NCBI GenBank assembly: GCA_049999765.1
Contig: JBNGIQ010009413.1
Location: forward strand, 1-42,823
Length of the DNA stretch: 42,823 nucleotides
DNA from: Phaeoceros laevis
Lineage: Eukaryota > Anthocerotophyta > Anthocerotopsida > Notothyladales
Direction: 5' to 3'
Under the pieces are notes generated by a model that was not told the DNA's origin, did no database searches, and saw nothing but the letters and a program-made list of their open reading frames with translations. This document shows positions 1-9,412 of this stretch, in pieces. A program made the position numbers and the translations under genes. Position 1 is the first letter of the stretch; the number at the start of each line of letters is the position of its first letter.

Positions 1-1190
1 GTTCGGAGCATTGACGTTTCCTGGAGCTAGGCAGTTACGTGCATTGGCCTGGTGCAGGGCACGGTTTCCTGCTTGGCTTTGAGGCACTGCTCCAAGCTTT
101 ATAGATGAAGTCCTCGTGACGATAAGGTGATCTCGACATTGAGAAGAGAGACAACATGAGGAGTGAGTGATTGGGACATAAACGCACCCACTGAATAAAC
201 AGCTTGGTGCTCTTGATTGCTTGAAACAAGTGTGGTCTTTACCCCATGCACTATAAAGAAACTTCCTTGTTCATTTCCACCGCATTTGACAAAAAATGAT
301 GTCCTCGGAAATCGCATCTTGTCTTCAATGTGCGCAAACACAAACATATCCCTACGCACCATGCGTTGGATCAATATGTACTCTCATAATCTTTAGGATG
401 ATGGTGAAGTTGTCGGACGTGTGCCACCAGATAAGGCTTGTGCCAGTAGTGCTTCAAGCCTTGAATCATCTTTGGTTTTGGGTGGGGGATGGGGAGGGTG
501 GGGTGATTTGCCTTTCTCGGACTATGCGTGTTGGAAAATTTAGTTTCTGCTTCAGAAACTGGATCATGCAATGCAAAGTCCGCCTCAATACACACACAAT
601 TGATTAGAGGAATGGAGGTGCCTGCTGTAAACCTCACGCTGTTGCACTTTCAACATCTGAACTGTGAATCTTGTACCTAACTATGTCTTGCAACTGTCTA
701 CTTCACAAGTTTTCGTTTCTGTTCAACATTCAACATAAGTGGAACCTATTCACTGCATGCCCAGTCTTTTGACTTGAAACAGATTGCCAGGTAACATCCT
801 CCCAGGTGGGTAAACTTGCTTGGCCTTACTGCTGTAAGAGGAAACGGTGACATGCCCTACCTACGACAAGTCCCCGTGACCATTCATCAATAAGCTGAGA
901 TACAGCATTCCGTCTTATGCAGCTCTCATCTGCACGCAGTTTGAGAGGCTCTCCAGGACTTGATTTCTGCCACCAGAGAGCCCTGCCTTATGTGGGCTTC
1001 TGCTGGCATGCTGGCTGATGTACTGTGCCTCCTCTAGCTGCAACTGATCATAAAAACCGTGGGAAGTTGGAGTGGCAGTGCCCATGTCCAGATTGCACTT
1101 GGATGAGTGGAGGAAAAGGGTCTACTTACATCCATCCTTAAATGGAAAGTTGCTAGTTATAACACATATGCACAACTTGGAAACAAACAT
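1..1190. other. left edge, no gene recognised
   Basis: This stretch has only short open frames on both strands and none resembles a family I know. On the minus strand one frame stays open across about 1-190 and could be part of an exon running off the left edge, but it shows no recognisable domain. I see no RNA gene or clear repeat here. Confidence 0.4.
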
Positions 1191-1196
1191 CCAAAC

Positions 1197-1207
1197 ATCC
1201 CATACTG
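1197..1207 (+). promoter_or_regulatory. possible upstream sequence element of the U1 gene
   Basis: ATCCCATACTG matches 8 of 11 positions of the plant snRNA upstream sequence element RTCCCACATCG. It lies about 71 bases upstream of the inferred U1 start, which is the spacing usual for plant Pol II snRNA genes. A TATA box near -30 is weak (GTAATC near 1241), so the assignment rests mainly on position. Confidence 0.45.
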
Positions 1208-1267
1208 TGTGGGTAATGAAGGCTCCCCTGTCTGGATTTCGTAATCTCAGCTACGCCACTGACTTCC

Positions 1268-1427
1268 GTACTTACCTGGGCAGGGTCTATCTGCGAGCAA
1301 GAAGGCTGATGGCCTGGAGGGGCTGTCGCCATTGCACCAAGGCCGTGGCTTCTCCACTACCTCCCCACGGGGAGTGTAGACGTCATAATTTGTGATAGCG
1401 GGGGTTCGCGTTCGCGCGACCCCTACC
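1268..1427 (+). ncRNA. U1: U1 spliceosomal snRNA gene (possibly a variant)
   Basis: U1 pairs with the 5' splice site and starts spliceosome assembly in the nucleus. Several landmarks are visible in order. TACTTACCTGG at 1269-1279 is the 5' splice-site pairing end. A stem-loop I region has the loop GAGCAAGAAG (1295-1304). ATTGCACC at 1331-1338 is the U1A-type loop of stem-loop II. The Sm site AATTTGTG is at 1387-1394. A 3' hairpin at 1401-1423 has a TTCG loop closed by a GC stem, as in plant U1. Length, about 160 nt, is normal. Two oddities: the U1-70K loop consensus GATCANGAAG has G for T at 1297, and the first base is G rather than A. It may be a working variant or a decaying copy. Ends are inferred by homology. 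Confidence 0.85.
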
Positions 1428-3507
1428 AGACGAAATGCAAAGCGGAGTTTCTGGTTCTTAATTGATTACACTGTGACTGATGAGTCAGGGGCGCATGTTC
1501 CGTCATTTGACGTTGCTTAATAGTTCTACAGACTGCTGGTTGGGCTCGTAGTTCATCTTTTACCAGATAGTGATGCAAATCTGTTTTTGTCTGGAATGCA
1601 AATCTGTTCGGCACACGTTAGCTACGAAGTGAGACCGATTGGATTCTCACTGACCCTGAGGTTTGAAGCAGACCCCAAGGACCAAACCAAGGCATAAGCA
1701 GTGCTTTGCGAGTGAAGACGGATTACCTTGTCCCGCTGCTGCCTCATTGGAAAGCCGTAGTCCTTATACCACCAACTGGAATCAATCTTGTCAAATTCGC
1801 GATGCATGTCGTCCTCAGTCCTCAGCAGGACGGACAGCCGGACAGATTTGCATTTCTGCTCCACCCATTAGAAATGTGTCAAAAGTCATGATATGTATAT
1901 AAGTACATGTCCATTGACCAAAAAAGACATGGAGCATGTTTATAAGGAAAATGGCTAAAGTAGGCTACCATAAACTCATGAATACTTGCTCCACTTGGAA
2001 GAAGAAGAAAAATAGAAACCTTTACTATGTGCTTGACATTTTGCCATGTAGAAGATGGCCAGGAACTATAAATGTATAACCCAACATCAACCTTTAAACA
2101 AAAGGAGCTTTGAAGTTTGAAATACTATGACAGTATAAATATTTTAAAAATGATATTTCCGTATTTTGTAAGGTCACATCCTATGTATGTAAGTGACATC
2201 TTGGTGTCCATGCTTTACAAATGGTTTCTGTTTTATGCTTCCTAAAGTAATCAAAATTTTACCTCATATATAAAATATCAAATAAATATACAATAATATG
2301 TTGAGAACTTGAGAATCTTAGTTAGGGCTGGCTTGGAAACGAAAGAAACGGAAACGCGTTACCATACGTTTCAATAGTTTTTGCTTTTTCACACAAACGG
2401 GAGTAGGATTATGGCATGGTAAGCCATGCCTCGTGCTAAGGACTGTTTCTGCTTAACTGGTCTTTTAAGAATGTCTGCTAGGGTTTTTGCTTGTGTTGAG
2501 TTGATTGTGTATGAGAATGCTTGTTAGGTAGGCAAGAGGAGGTTAGTATACGCATGCCATAGCATGCATTTTATCGTTTTTTTTAAATTTGACGATTAGT
2601 TGGATTGCCAATCGGGAAATCGCGAGGGTTTAGGTGTTTAATCACTAAGTTTTCCAACGGACCACAATATACACGCCGAGTTACTGCCACCTTCAATTCA
2701 GGTTATAAATCCGAGGGGGTGTATGTTATACTCATTTAGGGCAGTGTGCTCTATCAATTGGTTCTTTCATTCACTTTGGCCACATGGCCCCTCTCTTCAA
2801 GCCACATGGCCCCTCTTAGAGTAGGCCTAACAAACTAACATTGCTTAACCACCATAGATTGACTAGCTAGGCACGCCACCACATGCTACCTAGCAGGTCG
2901 CATGGTGGCGTGCTCAATTCCCTTGTGGAGTTGGTATAGCGCGGCTCTGTACTACTACTACTACAAAGTGATGCACAGCCACATGTCCAAGTTAGAGCGT
3001 GGTTGGAAGACAGTTATTAGCTGCTTGGAGTGCACCGCAGTGTCACACCTCAGGTGCACATGTAATTTTGGGCTACATAAGGTGAAAAAGGCGAACTCGA
3101 CTTAGCGAAAAACATTTCCATTTTTCGCCAAGTCGTTTCGCCTTTCAACTTAATCATTTGTTTGTTTGGAAATGTTTTTTTAGAAACCCGAAAAAAATAC
3201 AAAACTTGGAAACTTGGAAACGCGTTCCCTAGGAAATAGAAACACATTTCCATTAACTGAAGTTGAGAGCGTGTGCTCCTAGAAGAAGGTTGTTTACATT
3301 GGATATACACAATAATATGACATGGCTTGTATATTGAAAGTTATGGTTGAAACATGGAATCAAAGATGGTGACTCCGTACTATGAGTGAGTACCATGCAT
3401 TCCTCAAGCCGCACATCAATAGCCTAATATCAAAGTTATCAAACTTCAGGATGGTTCCATAAAACTTCCATTGGCAAGAGTGTTCCTATGCAATCATACA
3501 CTTGTCG
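1428..3507. other. AT-rich gene-poor stretch
   Basis: No coding gene is recognised. From about 1900 to 2700 and 3100 to 3350 the DNA is clearly AT-rich. Related A-rich patches with GGAAACGCGTT occur near 2349 and 3213, suggesting fragments of one dispersed element. A 16-base sequence, GCCACATGGCCCCTCT, is repeated directly at 2779 and 2801. The foldback at 3081-3145 is listed separately. Bases just below 3508 are probably the 3'UTR of the minus-strand PDI-like gene. Confidence 0.4.
3081..3145. repeat. foldback (inverted repeat) with 8-base loop
   Basis: The left arm, about 3089-3112 (GGCGAA, then CGACTTAGCGAAAAA), is nearly complementary to the right arm, about 3121-3143 (TTTTTCGCCAAGTCG, then TTTCGCC). 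About 20 of 22 bases pair around the loop CATTTCCA. It lies in AT-rich DNA among repeated GAAACGCGTT-like patches, so a small non-autonomous transposon or its terminal foldback is the likeliest origin. No target-site duplication was identified. Confidence 0.5.
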
Positions 3508-3960
3508 CTAGACGCTTTCGCTTGGAGTCTGAAGCTCATTCCTGAGAAAAGTAATGATCTCGCTAGTGCTGCCCGCGTTGCACTCGTCATATTCTTCTTC
3601 TATCTCTCCCCATCTGCTAAAAATCTTAAACCAAGTAAAGGATCTGCCTCCATTCCCATGCCTGAGCACCAAGCCAACGTTTTGGGGATACAACGCATTC
3701 ACCTTGGCCAGAATAATGGGAGGAACGTTCTTCTGCAACTCAACAGCTGCTGCCTCCCATTCCGGTGCCAGAGCCGTACAATAGCTGCAATTGGGATCGT
3801 AAAACTCCACCACCACGAATTGGTGGCTTGCAATAGTCTGGTAGAAGTTATTGCTGTCCAGCTCCATCACTGCTGAAGTCATGTAGGCTAGACCTTGCCA
3901 TGGGAAGGCTGCCAACAGCAGCACCAAGACGTGTCCTGAAGCTGCCAATAGGGACTTCAT
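3508..3960 (-). CDS. PDI-like single thioredoxin-domain secretory protein
   Basis: The 150-residue product starts with an N-terminal hydrophobic stretch (about residues 5-25) that reads as a signal peptide, so it probably enters the endoplasmic reticulum. The rest is one thioredoxin fold like the a domain of protein disulfide isomerases: VVVEFYDPNCSYC carries the redox pair as CSYC instead of the usual CGHC, then LAPEWEAAA as in PDI. The region that normally holds the cis-proline (FPT) reads RSFTWFKIF here, so the proline is missing. Classical PDIs have two such domains plus KDEL; this has one and no KDEL-type ending. I chose the ATG at 3958-3960 because the signal peptide follows at once, although the frame stays open upstream. 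It may be a diverged paralogue or an old fragment. Confidence 0.65.
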   Translation of the reverse strand: MKSLLAASGHVLVLLLAAFPWQGLAYMTSAVMELDSNNFYQTIASHQFVVVEFYDPNCSYCTALAPEWEAAAVELQKNVPPIILAKVNALYPQNVGLVLRHGNGGRSFTWFKIFSRWGEIEEEYDECNAGSTSEIITFLRNELQTPSESV

Positions 3961-4336
3961 TTTTCTGCCAAGCTTGCTTCCTACCTGCGGGGCATGTAAG
4001 AATAAATTGTGACTTATTCGAGCCGAGAGGCAACGCATTTGGGTCAACAAAATATTCATAACTATATTCCCATTGTTCCAGCCGACCGTACTGAGAATGT
4101 AGACATGGGATCAGTTCTGAGTATTTTTGAACCCAGCCTATGAGACTTTTTGAAACCCATTTGCCTCAAAGTGATGGACCAACGATTACTACGAGTATGC
4201 ACGACAGTTTGTATGTGGTGTTTAAAGACCACACTAGGAGGGAGTAGGTGGTTTTTGGTCTGAACGCGAAGGTATGCGAAATTGCGAATGTGGTAGCAAC
4301 TATGATATGAAGGGAACAAGGAGTGTGCACCTGTGT

Positions 4337-6953
4337 TTAATTGCTCGTGTAAGGAATAGACGGTATCAGTACATCAGCACGATGTCCAAACTTTGCGATC
4401 AGCTCCGCATTTGGCTGGTCATTGTACGTTACCTGTCATAGATGAGCACATTACATCCTCAGTCACTCTGAACTACATTTGTTTCTCTCAACTTCGTGAA
4501 TAAGAAGTAAATCGAAAGTGCAGGACATCTACCATGCAATCAGCTACTAAGGATCAGGCAAAATCTTACACGCCACGATGCCCGGTCTGGTGTGAGTCCT
4601 GCACGCAGATCTTCAACGTCAGTGCACAATCTTGTATGCCTGGCCAAGGCATTAGGGTGCTTGTTTTCGTCACAACTTGCTCAAAGGTTTACAGAGAAAG
4701 GGTGAATGAAGATCACCTGTGTCGATGTGCCGACTTCGTACTCTCTTCATTGCCTCGCCGATATCCACCTGAATAAACCTGATGATACAGATTGGATGGA
4801 CGGACTTCTCCAAATCATTCAACAATATCTCTCGTTGTGCACACATTTCCTCTTCTAGCATGCTCAAAGAAGATGCGTGGACAAAAATGGCCACATGAAA
4901 AGAAGCGGCGCAACCTCAACCAGCAGTTACCCACTGATGGCAACAGACATGTCATTACAACCAGAATATAATCTCGACTTCTGGATCATCACCCCACAAA
5001 AGAGGAAGCTCCACATGGAATAACTGTTGTGGTAAGTTCGTGGTACCAGGTTTCATCGAAAATAGGTGCAAGCTCCTTCCAGGGTGCGTCATCCAAGAGC
5101 AGATAATTCCCCTCAACCAGCACAACTTTATGCCTGTCAATACCACAACATAGTTCGTGTTATGTGTGAAGCTTTGTCTGAAGCAACAGTAGACAGGCTA
5201 ATCGTCCTCTAGTAAGGTATTAGAAGAGACTGGACTGCAATCTCTGCTGGAGTTTGCAGGTTGCCTCGAGCTACATGGATGTCAAGGTGGGCGTAACAGT
5301 GAAAGTGCATCCCAGATTAAAGTGGCCGACATACATCTGTAAGCAGTTGTCTTCAGTACCTCTTACCCTGTTGTCACAATGATGTCATCCTCTACAGGAT
5401 CTCCAACTCCATGGTCGAAAGATGGAAAACTGGCCGATCCCTGGATGTAAGGAACGCATGACGACAATATACATATCATGATACACGACTTAGCAACTGC
5501 TTCAACGAACTATTGTCGGTACATCCCAACGGGGAATCCCATCAGGTTGTCATCACCATCTGTGCACACTTGGCCAATCTATGCGTAAAATCTGTTCTAC
5601 TGGCATAAGGACTTTGACAGACAAAAAGTTGTACTTTGGTTCGCAACAGAACAGATTCATGTGGTGCAGCAAAATTCCTCTTGATGACTAACCTGAATAC
5701 GAAGACTCACAAGACCTTTTAACAGGCCTGCTGGATTGAAAGTCCACGGAGCTGGTAAAAAGCAAAAGAGTTAGGGGGTCAGCCAACCAGTTGGCCACCT
5801 GTGGCTTTAACCCGAACAGTTAAGAAAATAATTGAGGCAGAAGCTCACCTCCTCGTCGAGCATGTGCCTCAACAGGATCCTGGGGAACGATCATAATTAG
5901 GATAGCCAGCATATGACTTACATCTCCAAACATCATCCAGTACATGCTAAACACACAAGACATGATTCCATGAGATGCAGTATGCTTCTCGCACGCCATG
6001 AGAAGATCAAGGAACAGGAACCCAACAATGCAGCAAGTTGCTTGCGCCACAAAATTCGTGACTACACATAAGACCTTTGCTGTTGCACACCTCCATTGCA
6101 TCCAGTTGCCATCTGTACAAGTGAAATCCGTCCATTGGAAGAACAATCGCAATATCTTCTACTACTTGAGAGCTTGGTGCCTTTTGGCGCCATTTTTCGT
6201 TCACACGGTTGACAACCTCTCTACTCAAAGTGGATTTTCCTGCTCCAGGAGGCCCAGCAATTCCCACCAGGTATCTACAGGATGTGGAATGGTGAGACCC
6301 TGCACACAGCCAATGGAAGTGTACAGCAGAAAAAGGTCTCCTGTTTGCAGAAGCAAAGCTGAGAATGATACATACTTGTGATCTGGTTGTAGGGCTTCAG
6401 CTGCTGCAGATAACCTGTCTCCAAGATTAATATAAACCTCGTCCATCGACCTGCAAGGAGCGGAACACTTGAGACATGGTTAGGAAGCTTGAAGTGCGTT
6501 GCACCCTGTGAGCTGTATTCAAGATCAACAAAACCTGGCCTGCAGCACATGTTGCGTTGTGGAAATCCCATCAGCCTGCCTAAGAAACAAAGCAGTCAGC
6601 GACAATTGGTATGGCCAATAATGGCAAACTAGAGGAGGATTATGCCTAAGCAGAAGGGGCACTTACACAGCATATGAATACTTGATGTTTCCTTGAAGAG
6701 ATGACCAAGCAGCGTTTCTCGCCACCTAGCCAAAATTTTCATCAAACCGATGTAATTACTGTCTACGTGAATCATTCAGGGAGCAACAAGATGAAGGTTC
6801 AGATTTCAACATCTAACCTGATAAATTGGCCAAACGTGGACGATTCAATGATACACTTGGTAACTTGCAAGGAGCAAGTAAGCTTGGACCCATCGCTTGC
6901 ATGCCAACAGAACTCTGAAGGGGAGTAAGGGAACATCTGGGCAGAGCAGCCAT
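4337..6953 (-). CDS. P-loop kinase of the phosphoribulokinase/uridine kinase-like family (plant At1g03030 type)
   Basis: Twelve exons on the minus strand, in coding order: 6953-6818, 6725-6667, 6575-6535, 6450-6376, 6274-6091, 5879-5849, 5751-5693, 5440-5367, 5133-5047, 4778-4717, 4598-4570, 4432-4337. All are GT-AG and in phase, giving 310 residues. The first 45 residues are rich in Ser, Leu, Pro and Arg with few acids, like a plastid or mitochondrial transit peptide. Walker A is GPPGAGKS (about 111-118), followed by VLPMDGFHLYR and the family signature DPVEAHARRGAPWTF, then FPSFDHGVGDPVEDD, VVLVEGNYLLL, and RVRSRHIDTG near the end. This order matches the plant YFH7/uridine-kinase-like family; the true substrate of these plant proteins is not known to me. 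The 41- and 59-base exons 2-3 are the least certain. It shares an 86-bp divergent promoter region with the RsmE-type gene. Confidence 0.88.
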
Positions 6954-7039
6954 GGCGTGAGGACGCAAGTGAAAGCCAAACAACGGGGCTCCCAAGCTGA
7001 GATGATAAGTTTCCGAGTTCAACTTTCAGACATTGGAAA
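6954..7039. promoter_or_regulatory. divergent promoter between kinase and RsmE-type genes
   Basis: Only 86 bp separate the start codon of the minus-strand kinase gene (6953) from the proposed start codon of the plus-strand methyltransferase gene (7040). Both products have transit-peptide-like N termini. Any promoter must act in both directions or overlap the opposite 5' region. No TATA box stands out. If the methyltransferase start is wrong, the spacing changes. Confidence 0.5.
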
Positions 7040-8766
7040 ATGGTCCTTCTGGGGGTTCGGGACGCTGTCGGCGTTGCTCGTTTGTTGCAGCAGACTGCAC
7101 CTTTCAGTCTGGCCTGCTTGCCGAATAGTGCTTGTTCAAGGAATAAGTCTGATGGGCAGCTGGCGTCGGCTACTTGGCTAGCTCCGCGATTCAGCCGGCT
7201 CAGCCGTAATCGAGATGCGGTGCCCGCAAGCCCTGTGGTGGGTGCATGTTCTTTTGATGTCCCGGTGTGTTGACAGTGAAGTGGATGGCTTGCTGATGTC
7301 GGAAGTCACAGGCGAGTTCATTGATTGAGACCATCGACGTCGAGTTTAGTGCAGACAAGCCAAGGGGAGGGCTTCCTCGGTTTCACGTAGACACTCTCCC
7401 ATCGTCCAAGGTACTTGGATCCAAAGAGGTGGAGCTTTGTATTTTTGCAGCAGTGTATAATGAAGAAATGCACTGTGGTCTTAAACATGTCGGCTTTGCA
7501 GGGACTGGTGATGCGGGTTGAGGGTGATGAGTTCTGGCATATGACAAAGGTATTGAGATTGAAGGTTGATGACAGGTACATGCATTGCTTGTTCCTTGAG
7601 CTGTGAGTGTGGCTGAAAAATCTGGAAGCCGCAACTCTTTGAGGAGAAGCAGAAAGTGCCGGGGAAGACGATGTGGGGCTCATTGCTTCACTTTGCATGG
7701 CAGGGTAGAGCTATTTGATGGAAAGGGTGGCATAGTGGAGGGAAGTCTCCGCAGCATAAATCGTCAAGGTGTTGACGTAGCTGCCGTGGAGCAGCCCCGG
7801 ATTCTTTCTTCAACTGGGCCAAGCTGGCATGTGGCTGCAGCTTTTGGTGAGCTCCTTTTCTGCAACATTTTTTGCAACAAAAGCTGGTTTGTTTGTTCAG
7901 AGATTTCCTTCGTCTTACCATTTGGTAGCTTAACCTACTGCGACGTTCATCCTCAGGTTCTCTCAAGGGTGGCCGTGGGGACTGGCTGGTTGAGAAGTGC
8001 ACGGTAACCCTCGCAATTAGTGAGTGCGTAGATCATATCAACAACTTCGAGCAGAGGGGATATCATGCATTTCCTCCCTGCTAGCATTATGACTCATGCC
8101 CACTTCGATTCATGGTTGGTCATACAGGAACTTGGAGCAAGAATTGTGACTCCTTTGCTCACTCACAGATCAAGCACTGTCACTAGTGGGCGCAAGGATC
8201 GATGGTTGAGAGTTGTCCAGGCTGCTACTAAACAATGTAGACTCTTGGTAGCTTTCACTGTCAATCAGGTTCCTCTTCACTCCTATATTCATTGAACAAA
8301 GGGTTGTTGTTTTCAGGCCAAAGACTCCACTCGCTTGAGCTGAAAGATCCTACAGATTTTCATTCCTTTCTACCAGTGGTGAGCTCCCACTATTTCTCTC
8401 CTCGGACACCCGCTTGTGGTTTGACATCAGGTTCAGACAAGAGAACTCTTCCAAACCAAAAACAGCTGAGACTTCCATCCTGATCAGGTTGCCAAGTCGG
8501 AGTTATCGCTGCTAGCTGTGGCAGAGGCCCCACCCTTGGCTGCAACTCTTGTTGAAAGGGCACCAAAAGGAGGCCTACTCCTCGTTGGGCCTGAGGGAGG
8601 TGAGGCCCCGATTGTACCATTATACTGCTTGCTTCACTCAGAATAATTTGGTTTACTCAGGTTTCGTGGACTTNNNNNNNNNNTGCGAGTAGAAACTGCA
8701 GCTGTAGCCATGCTATCTGCAGTGATGCTCATGTCTGAGCAGCCACTCGTTCCCCGACCCCAGTGA
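7040..8766 (+). CDS. RsmE-type 16S rRNA (uracil-N3) methyltransferase, probably organellar; interrupted by an assembly gap
   Basis: RsmE methylates N3 of U1498 in small-subunit rRNA; plant versions act on organelle ribosomes. Exons: 7040-7241, 7355-7410, 7502-7575, 7704-7846, 7957-8003, 8128-8236, 8317-8378, 8488-8599, and a last exon 8661-8766 holding ten N at 8674-8683. Junctions are in phase. The first exon gives an Arg/Ser-rich transit-like leader. Then come GLPRFHVD, the PUA-like part GDEFWHMTKVLRLK and VELFDGKGG, and the SPOUT knot: AAAFGSLKGGRGDWLVEKCTELGA, LLLVGPEGGF, and LRVETAAVAMLSAVMLMSEQP after the gap. Missing residues around the N run should include the conserved GLGPRR stretch. 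An alternative exon 1/2 junction (donor after 7264, acceptor before 7315) is also in phase but implies a 50-bp intron, so I prefer the model given. Confidence 0.88.
8674..8683. other. assembly gap (10 N) inside the last RsmE-type exon
   Basis: Ten N follow GTGGACTT and precede TGCGAGTAGAAACT. The coding sequence on either side belongs to the same methyltransferase exon, but more residues are missing than ten bases can encode, so the N run is a placeholder for a gap of unknown size. The sequence right after the gap is repeated in diverged form at 12267. Confidence 0.95.
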
Positions 8767-9412
8767 AGCAAACGCGGGTCTCTACGCCTTTCTACTCTAT
8801 CCCACTTTCTTCTGTCACTTGCATTGGCCAAGCTGTCTCCTGAAGTGTGTCCCAATAGATACTGCGAGGCACTTATCCCATGTATTGTCTTGTGTGCAGT
8901 ACCTGGAGCTGTCGGAGGCTAACACGAAATCGTGATTCCACCACGACCTCGCATTTCTTCAAGGCCCTTCAGATGTTTAAAGCAAAGGAAAAAGCCAGGG
9001 GAAACGTTGTGGCTCTAATATTTGAACTCGTTGCGGTGTATCAACGTTACACACTACAGACTCTAGAGAACTCGCGAAAACAATCTCGTTCGTCGCAACT
9101 ATCCGGCATTGGTCCCGAGGAAACTCAAGGCACGTACTGCAATCGGCCAGTCTTGTGCTCGCCCCACCTGCAATTGCGCTCTTGTCTCTCCCACCCATCA
9201 TTTGTTGTTGCGGGCACAAAGCGGGTTCTTATTGCAGAAGGGTCGCAGGAGTGAACCGGAGATGGACATTCAGCGTGCAACGCATGAATGTGGTATGCAG
9301 AAGGATAGTCCTTCTCCCCTGGGACATTGAAGAGCGTGACGTTTGAGCTGCTGATAGAGAGGGATGGAGAGCCCCCTGCTGCTGATTACGGGGAGCATGA
9401 TCCTCTAACGCG
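8767..9412 (+). other. 3' flank of the RsmE-type gene, duplicated downstream; no gene
   Basis: About 8767-9000 is 3' flanking DNA that matches 12350-12625 with moderate divergence; for instance CTGTCGG-GGCTAA near 8910 and 12507, and AGGCCCT with AAAGC near 8963 and 12577. From 9000 to the PPR start codon I see no recognisable gene; it presumably holds the promoter and 5'UTR of the PPR gene. Confidence 0.5.

Noticed and set aside
1-190. minus-strand exon running off the left edge
   Set aside because: One frame stays open over the segment, but the encoded residues match no domain and the splice border is ambiguous.
2779-2816. tandem repeat or CRISPR-like array
   Set aside because: Only two copies of a 16-base sequence 22 bases apart are present in a plant nuclear context; there is no array.
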